From the NCBI GenBank assembly GCA_025917655.1, contig CP084619.1:3701001-3765000 (forward strand): DNA of 64,000 nt. Direction: 5' to 3'. The position numbers and the translations under genes are program-made. The notes under the pieces were generated by a model. It had not been told where the DNA came from, searched no databases, and saw nothing but the letters and a program-made list of their open reading frames with translations. The DNA comes from Chlorella sorokiniana (taxonomy: Eukaryota; Chlorophyta; Trebouxiophyceae; Chlorellales; Chlorellaceae). This document shows positions 11,257-21,101 of this stretch, piece after piece (the stretch's first letter is position 1; every line of letters begins with the position of its first letter).

Positions 11257-13510
11257 ATGGTGGATTGGCGAGCGCGAGCGCGAGCAGTGCGCAAATGGGC
11301 AATAGCGTTCGTATTGAAGCAGTGGCTTCCACTATGCTTTCTGGTGAGCAGGCATTGCAAATGCGAAGGAGTTGCTTTGTTGCCATGGGAGCAGCAGGCG
11401 GTGTGGGGACGAGTCAACTGCAATACCGCCGTCGGGCAACAGCGACGTGATAGCCTGTCCTCGGGCAATTTGCGTATGGTGCGTGCGCCGTGAGCGTGCG
11501 TGCAACATTCCGCTCTTTGTTTGGTTGTTTGCAGGTTGCCGTCCTCATTGCCATGACCGCCCCCGCACCAGGGCGCGCGGTGGTGTCCGTCACGGTGAGG
11601 CGGCGGGCGTCAACTTGGCGTGGGGCTTTCCGCCAGCTTCCCTGCCACCTTCCTCCTGCTGCTGCCCTGCCGCAGATCCTTGACAACATTCACGTCGTGC
11701 AGACCATCAACATGTGAGGCGAGCCCGTGTGCCTGCAGTTGTGGGCCCGCCTAGCTGTCCAGCCCGGAGCGTGGTGCCCCGCCGTTCAGAGCCTGCCCGC
11801 GTCCTGTGGCTGGCCACCGCACGCCCCCGCCGCCCTGCCCCCGCAGCATCATTGTTTTCCTGATTTCTGGCCTGGTTCTGAAAACGGAGGACATTCGGCG
11901 GGCGCTCAGCTACTGGCCGGGCATCGCGTACGGCCTGCTGGCCATCCTGGGCCTCACCCCGCTGCTGGGCTTTGCGCTGCGCGAGCTGCCCCTGAGCCCC
12001 CGACTTTGCGGTGGGCCTCACCGTCTTTGCCGCGGTGCCCACCACCCTGGGCGTGGGCGAGGCGCTGGTGCGCGCGTCGGGGGCAACACGGCGCTGGCGC
12101 TGCTGCTGCTGGTGAGCACCAACGCCCTGGGCGTGGCCACCATCCCGCCCTGGCTCAAGGCGCTGCTGTCGGGGGTGGAGGGGCTGGACGTGTCGCTGGA
12201 CGCGCTCAACATGTTCCTCAAGCTGCTGGTCACGGTGCTGGTGCCCGCGGTGGTGGGCAAGGCGGCGCGGGAGCTGCTGCCGCCCGTCGCGCGCTTCGCC
12301 AACCGGTACAAGCAGCCGCTGGGCATGCTGAGCACCATCCAGCTGGCGCTCATCATCTGGCAGACCATGAGCTCGGTGCGCTGCGCCGCCTCCTGCCGCA
12401 CCCCGCATCCCCACGCCCCCCTCCACCCCCTGGCCACGCCGCGCCGTGCAGCACCCGCTTGCTCCGCACCCGCGAGCATTGCGGGGTGCTGGCCGCTGGG
12501 GAGCTTGCCGGCCGCTGCTGCCTGCTTGCAAGGCCTGGGTGTGGCCGGCAGTGGCATTGTGGTCGTCGTCGGTGGTCAGCCGCCGCGTTGCGCCACCCCC
12601 GCCCTGCAGGCCCAGGACGTGCTGGTGCACACCCCTTCATCGACATCTTTGTGGTCATCGTGGTCACCGTGCTCATGCACGCACTCTACCTCCTCCTCAA
12701 CGGCCTGGCCACGCGGTGAGCCCCGCCTGCGCGCGCCTGTCGACGGCGGCTGGCAGGGTCGGCTTGTGCACCCCCTGCGACGGCAAACTCACCGAAGTGA
12801 CCCCCCCCCATCCTTGCCAGCTTCCTGCTGCGCATGCCGCTGAAGGAGGCGATCGCGGCCACCATCATGTCCAGCCAGAAGAGCGCCCCGTGGCCGTCAC
12901 CGCCATCTCCTACCTCACCTCCAACCCCACGCAGCAGGGCCTGCTGGCGGTGCCCTGCATCGTGGGCCAGCTCGCACAAATTTTCATGGGCTCCGGCTTC
13001 GCGCCCTTCCTCAAGGCACGGGTGCAGCGCCAGGAGCGGCTGCAGGCTGCCGCCGCCACGGACGCACCCAACCCCGCGGAGCAGGGCCAGAGCAACGGCA
13101 AGGAGCCGAAGACAGAGGAGCTGGAGGCAGCGAGGAACGCCGCAAGGCTGGAGGAGGGCATCAGCGGCGGACCCTGCGACAGCAAAGACAGCTTGGCAGC
13201 GGGCACCCCTGGTGGCGGGGGCGAAGGGAAGGGCGAGGGTGGGGGCGAGCTGGAGCTGGCAACAGGCGGCGCCGGTGTGCCTGATGCTGCACGCGTGGCA
13301 GCTGCTGCTTCCGCCGAGGAGGGCGACAGCCAGATTTTAGGTCAGGACCGGCAGGTCTCCCCACCGTGGACCGCGCCTCTCCCTGACACAGCGAGGCCAG
13401 AAACTCTGATCAACTTCTTTGCGTGTGGCGCTGGTTTTCAACCTCCATTTCGTTCTCCTTGCATCCCGCTTGTCGTTTGCCAACCCTGGCCCTCAGCAAG
13501 GTTCTTGTGA
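11257..13510 (+). CDS. BASS4: BASS4 / SLC10A7-like sodium-dependent carrier
   Basis: The first exon (11257-11341) reads WAIAFVLKQWLPLCFL and ends at a GTGAGC donor. Following exons give VAVLIAMTAPAPGRAVVSV, HVVQTIN and the long core exon from about 11846. The core opens IIVFLISGLVLKTEDIRRAL and continues with VGLTVFAAVPTTLGVGEALV, GGNTALALLLLVSTNALGV and PPWLKALL. These are the SBF-like blocks of plant plastid BASS4 and animal SLC10A7, ten-helix carriers of the bile-acid/sodium symporter superfamily. A hydrophilic acidic tail of about 130 residues follows the last membrane segment. At least four frame changes fall inside C or G runs (11997-12001, 12079-12083, 12632-12635, 12886-12889) and are best read as assembly errors because conserved sequence continues on both sides. 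The stop at 13510 is therefore uncertain; an earlier one at 13340 is possible. Confidence 0.85.
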
Positions 13511-13519
13511 CGCACCCGG

Positions 13520-13781
13520 TCACAAAATTGCCTCTTGCACTCCTCCCGGCCTGTTTCTTTCGGCTCTCTTGCGAGCAATAACACGGCCGAGATTCTGTGT
13601 CATGTCCTGAGCAACATGCCCGACTCCAGGCTGCACAGCTGCGGTCTCAGCTCTCTGCGTCGCCCTCTGCTTTCCGCTTTGCGCCGCGCCCGCCCGCCTT
13701 GTCAGCTCTTGCTGCTGCCGCCTTGGCATCCTGCTGCTGCACCTCCTCTTGCCCCTGCTGCTGCTGCGCTCCTCTTCCCCC

Positions 13782-13812
<31 letters not shown>

Positions 13813-16671
13813 GCAGGAGCACACCGCACTCCACGTGGTGGGTGTAGGGGAACTGCATGGCAGTGCAGGCGGATGTGTGCGCATTCAGGGGGCAGCGCAC
13901 GGGGCACGGTGGGGTGTGAGCCACTGGCTTGCAGCCCTTGCAGCGCAGTGCCGGCATGTGGCAGCCTGCTAATCAAGCCCACCTGGTCAAACATGGCAAA
14001 CCGCTTGACCTCAAACAGGTCCTTCACTTCCGTCAGGTTGGCATGCAGCGTGTCTGCAGGCAGCGGGCAGCCAGGCAGGGGTAGTGGGTGCAGGGAGGCA
14101 GGGGTGTGGGTGCACTCCCACGGCTGGGTGGCGGCCCTCGGACATTGCATGTGCTGCGGACACTGGCACTGGCCGCATCCGGCATGCCCATCCGGGAAAG
14201 AGCTTGCAGGAGCTTGGTCCCCTGCCAGCCCTCCCCGCCCCCGCCCGCCCCCCGTGTACCCGGATTGCAAGAGATGTAAACCACGCGGTCAAATTCACGC
14301 AGCAGCTGCAGGGTGGCTGGGTCCAGCCCCGCACGCGGCGGGTCCACCAGCAGGGTGGAGAAGCGCAGCGCATCCAGGTCCAGACCCTCCAGCCTGAGGC
14401 GGCGCGCAGCACACACAGTATATGGGCCAGTGAGTTGGAAGGCTGGATGGGTGCAGCGGCAGCAAGCAGGGACCGCGCTGCGCGCTGGCCCACGAAAAGG
14501 AGCGGAAGCCGGCTTTCCAAGTGCAGGGCGGGGGCCACGGCCAGGCTGCCGCCCAGCGCCGCGCACCGCTTCATGGGCCGCCGCTCCTTCCAGGCCGAGG
14601 TGAACTCCTCTGAGCTCATGCGCGCCACGAACACGTTGCCCACGCCGTTGAGCTGGAAGTTGCGCTTGGCGGCCGCCACGCTCGACTTGCTCAACTCGGT
14701 GGCCACCACCTGAGGGGGTGTTGGGGGTGAGGGGTGGGGGCGTGGATTGCTTGGCAAGGCTTGGGCAGCGTAGCCCACGTTGCGAATAGCGAGCAACTGT
14801 GGTCTGCAGGCTGGAAGCGAGGCAGCGAGGGGGCCTGGGCTGCCTGCTTGGCGAGGCGTGGCAGATGGCTGACGGGAGGCTAGCAGAGGCCAGCAAGCAC
14901 GCCTGTCCAGCATGCCCCCCCCCTGTAGCGCCCGCGCCCTCCCCCACTCCCACTCACCCACACACCCACACCCACACACTCCATGCCACCCCACCTTGCG
15001 GAAGTTGGGGGCCAGGGCCTGCGTGAAGTTGCCATTGCCGCAGTACAGCTCCAGGAGGTCGCCATCAGTACTGCCGGCTGCAGAAGGAGCGGCGGGCGCT
15101 GGGCTGTGGGGGTGGAGCGGGGGCAACGGGCGGCAGCAACCCCTGTGCATGCAACCCCCATGTGCAGCATGCCCTCTGCCGCCGGCGCAGGCGGTGGGGC
15201 ACCTGTTGCGCTGCGCGCCCAGCTCAGCATGTGCTGGCACATGCCGCCGTTGGGCTGGCTGAACGACGCCTCCACCTGGACCTGCTGCAGGCGCTGGCCA
15301 TCCACCGACAGCACCTCCTCCACCTCATCCGCATCCAGGCACACCTTCTGGCCCCTGCACCGCCACACAGCACCACTTCAGCACAGCCACAGGTCGCACT
15401 GCAGGGCGTGAGCTGACGCCTGCAGCAGGGCAAGGCCCAGGCCTGTGCAGGCCTGCCCAGCGGCGGGCCCACCTGCTGCGCCCGATGATGTGCGGCTTGG
15501 CGGTGGCGCCGGGCGCCTTGGCCAGCACGGCGCGCAGCTCCTGCGCGGCCTGCTTCCAGCTGTCGTCCAGCTTTCTGTGGTAGATCAGGCTCACCATGGC
15601 CTGTCCGCTAAACGTGGTGTGAAAGTTGGCCTGCTGGGGGCGCGGGGGGGTGCGCACGGCAACCCTCATTAGGCAGCGAGGCAGCGCAGTGATTCCCTCA
15701 TTCGGCAGCGTGCGCAGTGGCGGGCCAGCGGAAGCCGCTGCCGCATAGCGCCACTGCTGCAACACAGCATCCCCGAGGGGCGGCTGTCTTGCAGAAGAGC
15801 CGCTGATGATGAGCATTGCAGGATGGGTTCAGCGACGCGCCTGGAAGAGCTTGTGACGCAGCACTGGGGTGGCCTTGACATGCTCCCGCAACAGCCCCAT
15901 CAGCTCGTTCAGCAGCTCTGGAACAGGCGTTGGGCCAGGGCAGGCAATGACTTGCGTGCACACGGCATCGCCTGCTCCAAGCTCAGCGGCCAGGCGGCAG
16001 GTCGGCAGGGTTTGTACAGGTGCGAAAGCCGCTGGATGCCGAACAGCTGCGCACCTGAAGCCACAGGGAAGGTGTCCACCCGCACGTCCCTGTTTCTTCC
16101 CTCCCCGTCCTTCTCAAACATGACATAGAAGAGGTCTTCGCCGTCGTGCCACACGCGGAACTCGGCGCTGGGGATGTCAAACAGCGCGGCGCTCAGGTGG
16201 AGGGGCGGCAAACCGCCCCGCAGAGGAGAGCTGGGTGCCACAGGCTGCAAGTGGGAGCCAGGCTGCAGGCGGAGCCATGTCAGGCCGGAATCAAGCAGCA
16301 GGGCCCAGCAGCCTGCGAGGGGCGCACCGCATGCGGTAGTGCTCCGGGCGGCTGCGGAAAGCCTGCAGCGGTGGCGGGTTGAACTCTGCAAACTGCTTTG
16401 TGATGCGCTGCACCTTGGCCTCAAGCTGCGCATCGTACTGGCTGGGGTCAATGGCTGTGAGGGCGGGGCTGAACTTGGGGGCTTGCTGACTGGGTGGCGC
16501 CTCTGCAGCGGCGGCGGCGGCCGTGGCCTTTGCCTCTGCCCGGCGGCCCTGGGCGTTTGTGCGCGTCATGTGCCAGCTTGAAGGCCTGTTCCAGTGATGC
16601 ACGAGCAGTCTGCTGCGTTGAAAAAGGCGCGGGCAAGTGGAGCAGACTGCGGCTGCCTGTAACAGGGGCAT
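13520..16671 (-). CDS. trmA: Bacterial-type tRNA (uracil-5-)-methyltransferase TrmA
   Basis: The exons follow E. coli TrmA almost block by block. They give [18 protein letters not shown] and PEHYRMR (16300-16450), then [20 protein letters not shown] (16100-16160), [15 protein letters not shown] (15550-15600) and [13 protein letters not shown] (15230-15270). The SAM-binding [19 protein letters not shown] lies at 15000-15060, [10 protein letters not shown] near 14330-14350, and the nucleophile-bearing ISCNPGT near 14260. The tail reads [16 protein letters not shown] across a splice, the TrmA C-terminus. The enzyme makes m5U54 in the T-loop of tRNA using SAM. After the bacterial end there is an extra low-complexity tail of roughly 90 residues with a Q8 run. 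The ATG at 16671 gives [20 protein letters not shown], plausibly an organelle-targeting sequence; an internal ATG at 16569 is the alternative. The product likely serves plastid or mitochondrial tRNAs. Confidence 0.92.
13781..13804 (+). repeat. (CTG)8 run encoding Q8 in the TrmA tail
   Basis: Eight CTG units on the plus strand read as eight CAG glutamine codons in the reverse-strand TrmA gene. They lie in the algal-specific tail after the conserved C-terminal block, so length change here should be tolerated. Confidence 0.9.
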
Positions 16672-16927
16672 GCCTTGGATGAGCGCAAATTAGAGCACGG
16701 AGAATGCCAATGCATGTCATAATACGCAATGCATGCAAGTTTTGCAACGCTGTACTGCAGAATGTCGAGGAAGTACATGTCGTGTAACCTAGGGCAGGCA
16801 CCCAGAACCGCTGACCATCGACAGGCGCATTCATGGAAGCAGCGAGATCACCAGATCAACAGCCCCCGCGGCTCTGGGAGGCAAGATCGCTTCAACCTTG
16901 CCTCTTCCGCTGCACTTTGCATCCCAA
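16672..16927. promoter_or_regulatory. Shared divergent promoter region (TrmA / coiled-coil protein)
   Basis: About 256 bp lie between the two outward start codons. An ATG at 16834 opens a short frame (MEAARSPDQQPPRLWEA) that could be an alternative first exon of the plus-strand gene, with a possible GC-AG donor after it. Confidence 0.4.
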
Positions 16928-17495
16928 ATGACGTTGCATCGCTGTTTCAGTATTGCAGGCCTCTCAGAGGTTCTGCAGCAGCACCTAGATGACTTTTCTA
17001 GACATGTAGCGGCAACCCGCGGAAGCCAGGCGGCGCTAGCTGCCGCCCTCGACATGCTGCAGGTGGATTGCAGCGACCACTGCACAAATTTACAGGCATG
17101 TATTAGCTCGATTCATTTCAGGTCGGCTGACAAGGTTGCACCTGTGCCTGAGCAGGGTGAGCTAGCCGCCGCGGAAGAAGCGGTGGTGCAGCACAGCGCG
17201 CAGGACGTGCTCCGAGACTCGCAGCACTTGGTTGAGCTCCGCGATCGTGTTCACAAGCTGAACGTGAAGGTCGCATCCATTGAGGTGTGCAGGGTTTGGT
17301 GTGCTATCGCATGCTGTGACCGCCTGCAGCAGCTGCTGATGGCGCTGCAGCACTGCAGTCGGGCCACCTCCATCATTGCTGGCCTTCCTGCAGCAACATG
17401 TGGAGGCTGCGCGGGAGCGGCTCAAGCAACGAGCAGCTCAACAAGGCAGCAGCACAGGTCGAGTGGCGGGGAGCATGGCGACGTCTCCAACATAG
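16928..17495 (+). CDS. Small coiled-coil protein, possibly SNAPIN-like (BLOC-1/BORC subunit)
   Basis: Exon 1 from the ATG at 16928 reads LSEVLQQHLDDF then SRHVAATRGSQAALAAALDM. After a short intron comes SADKVAPVPEQGELAAAEEA, then LVELRDRVHKLNVKVASIE ending at a GTGTGC donor near 17284. A last exon beginning near 17391 reads QHVEAARERLKQRAAQQ and stops at 17495. The spaced pattern HV.A.R.SQ..L in the first helix matches my memory of SNAPIN (DSHVHAVRESQVEL), a helical subunit shared by BLOC-1 and BORC, which position lysosome-related organelles. Total length of about 130-150 residues fits. The match is one short helix only, so the call is tentative; a kinetochore or tethering coiled-coil subunit would look similar. 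Confidence 0.4.
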
Positions 17496-17769
17496 TGGCG
17501 TGAAGCAGTAATGCAGCGGACACAACACGCTGTCGTCAGTGCAGGCCATTGAAAGAGCAGACCACCTTTTCGTGTGCAAATGAGCTTCCAGAGCAGCTGA
17601 TCACACTTTGTGGATGCAGTATATTGCGGATGCCTGCAGGGGCTCCCGCCAGAGTACAACACAACAACTCCCTGATGGATTGAAGTTGTCACTTCATGTT
17701 CGCATTGTGTGGCTTGTGCTGCCCCTGTTGTGCAATGCCCGGCTAAACAATCGACAGCCAGCATCAAAC

Positions 17770-19285
17770 CTAGGAGCCTTCCTTGCGTGCCCAAACGCAA
17801 GCTTGGCCGCTACCACTATTTGAAACACTCGCAGAGGGTGAGGTATGGGCCAGCTGGAATGCGAACGTCGGCTCACGGACGTCGAAGCAGGCTGCCCAGC
17901 TGGGCCAGGGCCGCACCCGCCGCGCTGCCCACAGCACCTGCCAGCGAACCGGCGCCGCCCGCCCCTCCTCGGCCCCAAGCACCCCTTCCAGCCGCCGGTC
18001 CAGGGCATCCCACGTGTCGGCAAAGCCCGGTGAGCAGTCTGAGAGCATGTAGAGCTCCGAGGCGGTGTATGCACCCACCAGCAGCGCCCGCTTGCTGTAC
18101 CTGCATGAGGGGACGTGGGGCTTAGCACCAGGAAGTGCATGGCCGGGCCCGCATGCGGCTGTGCGCAGCGACAGCAAGAATACCTGGCGGTCAACCACAT
18201 GCCCCTGAGCCCCCGTCCAGCCACCCGCTCACCAGGCGGAGTCTGTGGAGACGTCGCCGGCGGCATGCCACACCGAGTCCGCCAGCTCAGCGTACAGCTG
18301 GAGGGTGCGGCGCGGCGGCTGGCTGCAGGGGCGTTGGGGGCGCGGGGCAGGGATGAGCACCAGCAAAGCAGGGGTGCTGGGTTCCACGCGGCAGTGAGTT
18401 GGCCGGAAGCGGTTGGCGCACCTGGGCAAGCAGGCTGAGGGCCTGGGCCCAGCCGGAGATGAAGGGCTGCAGCATGCGCAGGCGCAGCTGCAGCGCCGTC
18501 TTCAGCCGCTGCCTGCAGGTGGCACCAAGATGCATTGTGGGCGGCCTGACGAAGCAGAGGCAGGCGCAAGTGTGGCTCAAGCAGCCTGCAGAAGCAACCC
18601 ATGAGCGGGCATTACTTTTCTCCTCAGAGCGAGGGAACAGAGCAGCATTGTGGCAAAAGACGTGGGGACGATCTACACGTGTGGGGCTCATGCGCCTCAA
18701 GTCACAAGCGCCGCACTCCCCCAACTCAGCAACAGTCCAAACCCACCTCAATTCCATGCCACCAAGCTGTTCCTGCATGCCCGCCAGCTCCTGCTCCAGC
18801 CTGGCATTGCAGTCGGCCACAAACAGCTGCACCAGCTGCGCATCCGACCCCAGGATGCCCGCCGCCGCCGGCGACAGACCTAGCTCGGCCGCGGCCGCTG
18901 CGGCTGCTGCCCCGCCTGCCCAGCCATGCTGCGGTACATGTCGCAGTGCGGCTGCCAGCAGCTGCTGTCGCTGTTGATCAAACTGAGCGTCCGCTGGCTG
19001 ACGCTGTGGGCAGTCACTGCCGTCCCGCTCATCGTGGTGGCGCGGCGGCTGTTGGTCATCAAACATTGGGTCCTGGGGGCGGTACGCTGCGGCAAACCAT
19101 CTGGCTGTGCTGGAAAAGCAACATTTGTTGAAATGCACCACACGGCTCGCTGCGTAGCTTGCTGGCACCGTCGCCGTTTGCGCCACCGCTGCCTCCAATG
19201 GTAGCGCGCTTACAAACGCTGCAAGCAGGCAACGCTCCAATTGCACGCTGCCAGTGCCCCTACACGTTCGTGCAATGGCAAGCAT
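17770..19285 (-). CDS. COQ9: COQ9, ubiquinone biosynthesis lipid-binding protein
   Basis: The ATG at 19285 opens MLAIARTCRGTGSVQLERC, a basic mitochondrial presequence. The first exon then reads QLLAAALRHVPQHGWAGG and SDAQLVQLFVADCNARLEQE. Later exons give QRLKTALQLRLRMLQPFISG, YAELADSVWHAAGDVSTDSA (about 18235-18300) and the final exon ALLVGAYTASELYMLSDCSP with GFADTWDALDRRLEGVL. These are the COQ9 blocks seen in human and yeast proteins, including the WH.AGD.STD motif and the terminal ELYML..CSP.F.DTW helix. COQ9 is a TetR-like-fold lipid binder on the matrix side of the inner membrane that presents ubiquinone intermediates to COQ7. The stop is at 17770. The gene is divergent from the oligoribonuclease gene, another small organelle-linked protein. 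Confidence 0.9.
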
Positions 19286-19592
19286 TGGCAAAGAAGAAGC
19301 CGCGAGACGGGTCTGCAACTTGTTGTCCTGCTCCGTGGATGTTTTGGAGAAATGTTGAGATTATTTATAGATCGACAAAAATGGCAGAAATTATGGCCAA
19401 CTGCCGTCAAGAACGATGGCTGAGTTTGACAAGGCAGGACGACAGGCAAGACAACTTGTCGGGAGTGACCTGACTTGCGTCTTAAGCTAGTACGTGCATT
19501 TTGGGATGAAAGGGAAGACGGTTGTCGTTCCGGTGTGAGTCTGTCTTCTTCCTCGACACACGATCAGTAATCTGGAAGCAGCAAACCAAGCT

Positions 19593-19730
19593 ATGAGCCC
19601 CAAGCAGCAGCAACAGCAGCATCAGCATGCAGCCAGAAGACCATCAGAGGACGGCGCAAACAAGCCGGCAGCAGGTGCCGTCGGCGCCACAGCGCCTGCC
19701 GCAGCGGCGGCAAGCTTGGCAACGGAATGA
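19593..19730 (+). promoter_or_regulatory. 45-codon upstream ORF overlapping the oligoribonuclease start
   Basis: An ATG at 19593 opens a 45-codon frame (starts MSPKQQQQQHQH, ends AASLATE) whose TGA shares bases with the main ATG at 19727: the junction is ATGA. The frame is proline-, alanine- and glutamine-rich with no domain. It could be a uORF that controls translation by termination-reinitiation. Alternatively, a single lost base could hide that it is really the N-terminus of the enzyme. Confidence 0.5.
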
Positions 19731-20952
19731 ATTATTTTGCAGCGCTCTCTGGCATATCAGATGCCGATGCCCTCCATGAGCAGCTGGAGGCGGAGGCTGT
19801 GCAGCGGCGGCAAGCAAGCGGCGGCAGCCATGGCGCTGCAGCGGCACCTCCCGTCCGGCGCAGCCGGAACGGCGAGGAGGGTCGCATGAAGCAGCCGCTC
19901 GTGTGGATAGGTGGGTGTTTGTGGTTGCCGTGCGTCGCAAACCAGTCGCAGACGGTTTTTGGGATGTTTTTCGCAGACCTTGAGATGACGGGGCTGGATG
20001 TGGAGAGCGACTCCATCCTCCAGATTGCCGTCATATGCACAGGTGAGCCAAGTCGCGCAGGGCGGCTGGCCATCGGCGCGCTGGCCCGGCCGCCGCTTGG
20101 GACAGCATCCAGGCTGCATGTCAGCGGCAACGACCTTGGCGGCCTGCCCGCAGACGGCTCGCTGGAGGAGGTGGCGGAGGGGCCGGAGCTGGCCATCCAC
20201 CAGCCCGAGGAGGTGCTGGCGGGCATGAACGCGTGGTGCGTGGACCAGCACGGCCGCAGCGGGCTGACGCAGGCCTGCCGCGACTCCCCGTGTCGCTGGC
20301 CGAGGCGGAGCAGACGGTGCTGGAGTTTGTGCAGCAGCACGCGCCCGAGCCCGGCACGGCGCAGGTGGGCGCCGGTGGTAACCGCGGCAGGCGGCGCTGC
20401 AGCCGCGCGGCTGCAAAGACCCGGCAGGAGCACCCGCTCCCCTGGCCATGTGGCTGCCGCCGTGCCAGCACGTTCTTCCCCTCCCAAGGACGCCCAGCGT
20501 GGCCCCCTCCCTCTGCGCCCTCCGCCCGCGCCGCGCTCCAGATTGCGGGCAACAGCGTGCACGTCGACCTGGCCTTCCTGCGGCGCCACATGCCCCGCCT
20601 GGTGGACCACCTGCACTACCGCATCGTGGACGTGTCCACTGTGGGGAGCTGTGCCGCCGCTGGTTCCCGCGCGAGCACGCCCGCGCCCCCAAGAAGAAGA
20701 ACACGCACACAGCGCTGTCGGGTGGGCCCCGGGCGGGGGGATGCTGCTGCTGCTGCGCGGGGCTGTTTGACAAGGCTGGAGCGCGCTGCCGGTACTCGAC
20801 TGGCGCAGGCTGCTGGAAAGGATCAAAGAATTGAAAACAAGGCCGCCCCCCTCATGCCGCTCTGCTCTGCAGACATCCGGGAGAGCATACAGCAGCTGCT
20901 GTACTACCGCCGCAGCATATTCAAGCGCTGGTCGGGCGCCAACCTGCCGTGA
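19727..20952 (+). CDS. ORN: Oligoribonuclease (REXO2/Orn, DEDDh 3'-5' exoribonuclease)
   Basis: Splicing a phase-1 intron (19906 to about 19976) creates [15 protein letters not shown], the DEDD exonuclease I motif. A second phase-1 intron ending near 20151 joins ICT to [20 protein letters not shown]. Then come [15 protein letters not shown], the exon [18 protein letters not shown] with the second catalytic Asp, HYRIVDVST and the last exon [18 protein letters not shown]. Stop at 20952. The enzyme degrades 2-5 nt RNA and pGpG-size oligonucleotides; eukaryotic versions work in mitochondria and cytosol. Two frame changes fall in a C4 run (20286-20289) and a G4 run (20643-20646) while conserved sequence continues, so they look like assembly errors. 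The N-terminal exon before the motif (about 60 residues) is low complexity and could be targeting. Confidence 0.92.
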
Positions 20953-20973
20953 CGCGCGCCCGCTCGGCGGCTC

Positions 20974-20978
20974 TGTAA
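20974..20978 (+). terminator. TGTAA poly(A) signal of the oligoribonuclease gene
   Basis: TGTAA lies 22 bases after the stop codon. A second TGTAA on the other strand sits 18 bases away and serves the convergent fibrillin gene. Confidence 0.6.
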
Positions 20979-20995
20979 CGCCTCCATTGCAGTGC

Positions 20996-21000
20996 TTACA
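20996..21000 (-). terminator. TGTAA poly(A) signal of the fibrillin gene
   Basis: Plus-strand TTACA is TGTAA on the reverse strand, about 100 bases past the fibrillin stop at 21102. Confidence 0.55.
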
Positions 21001-21101
21001 GCATCAAACAAGCAGTCCTCCAGCTCGGCAGTTCTTGGCGGCAAAATGAAGCTGCATGCGCGGCGCCACATCTCTGCAGCTTTGCAGCTGCAGGCGCGCT
21101 G

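Noticed and set aside
11707-12630. 307-codon reverse-strand open frame opposite the BASS4 core
   Set aside because: It mirrors the codon bias of the membrane-protein exons; the plus strand carries the recognisable family.
11990-13510. Reading the BASS4-type gene as a pseudogene because of several frame changes
   Set aside because: The changes all sit in C/G runs, domain sequence is intact on both sides, and neighbouring essential genes (ISWI, helicase, oligoribonuclease) show the same pattern.
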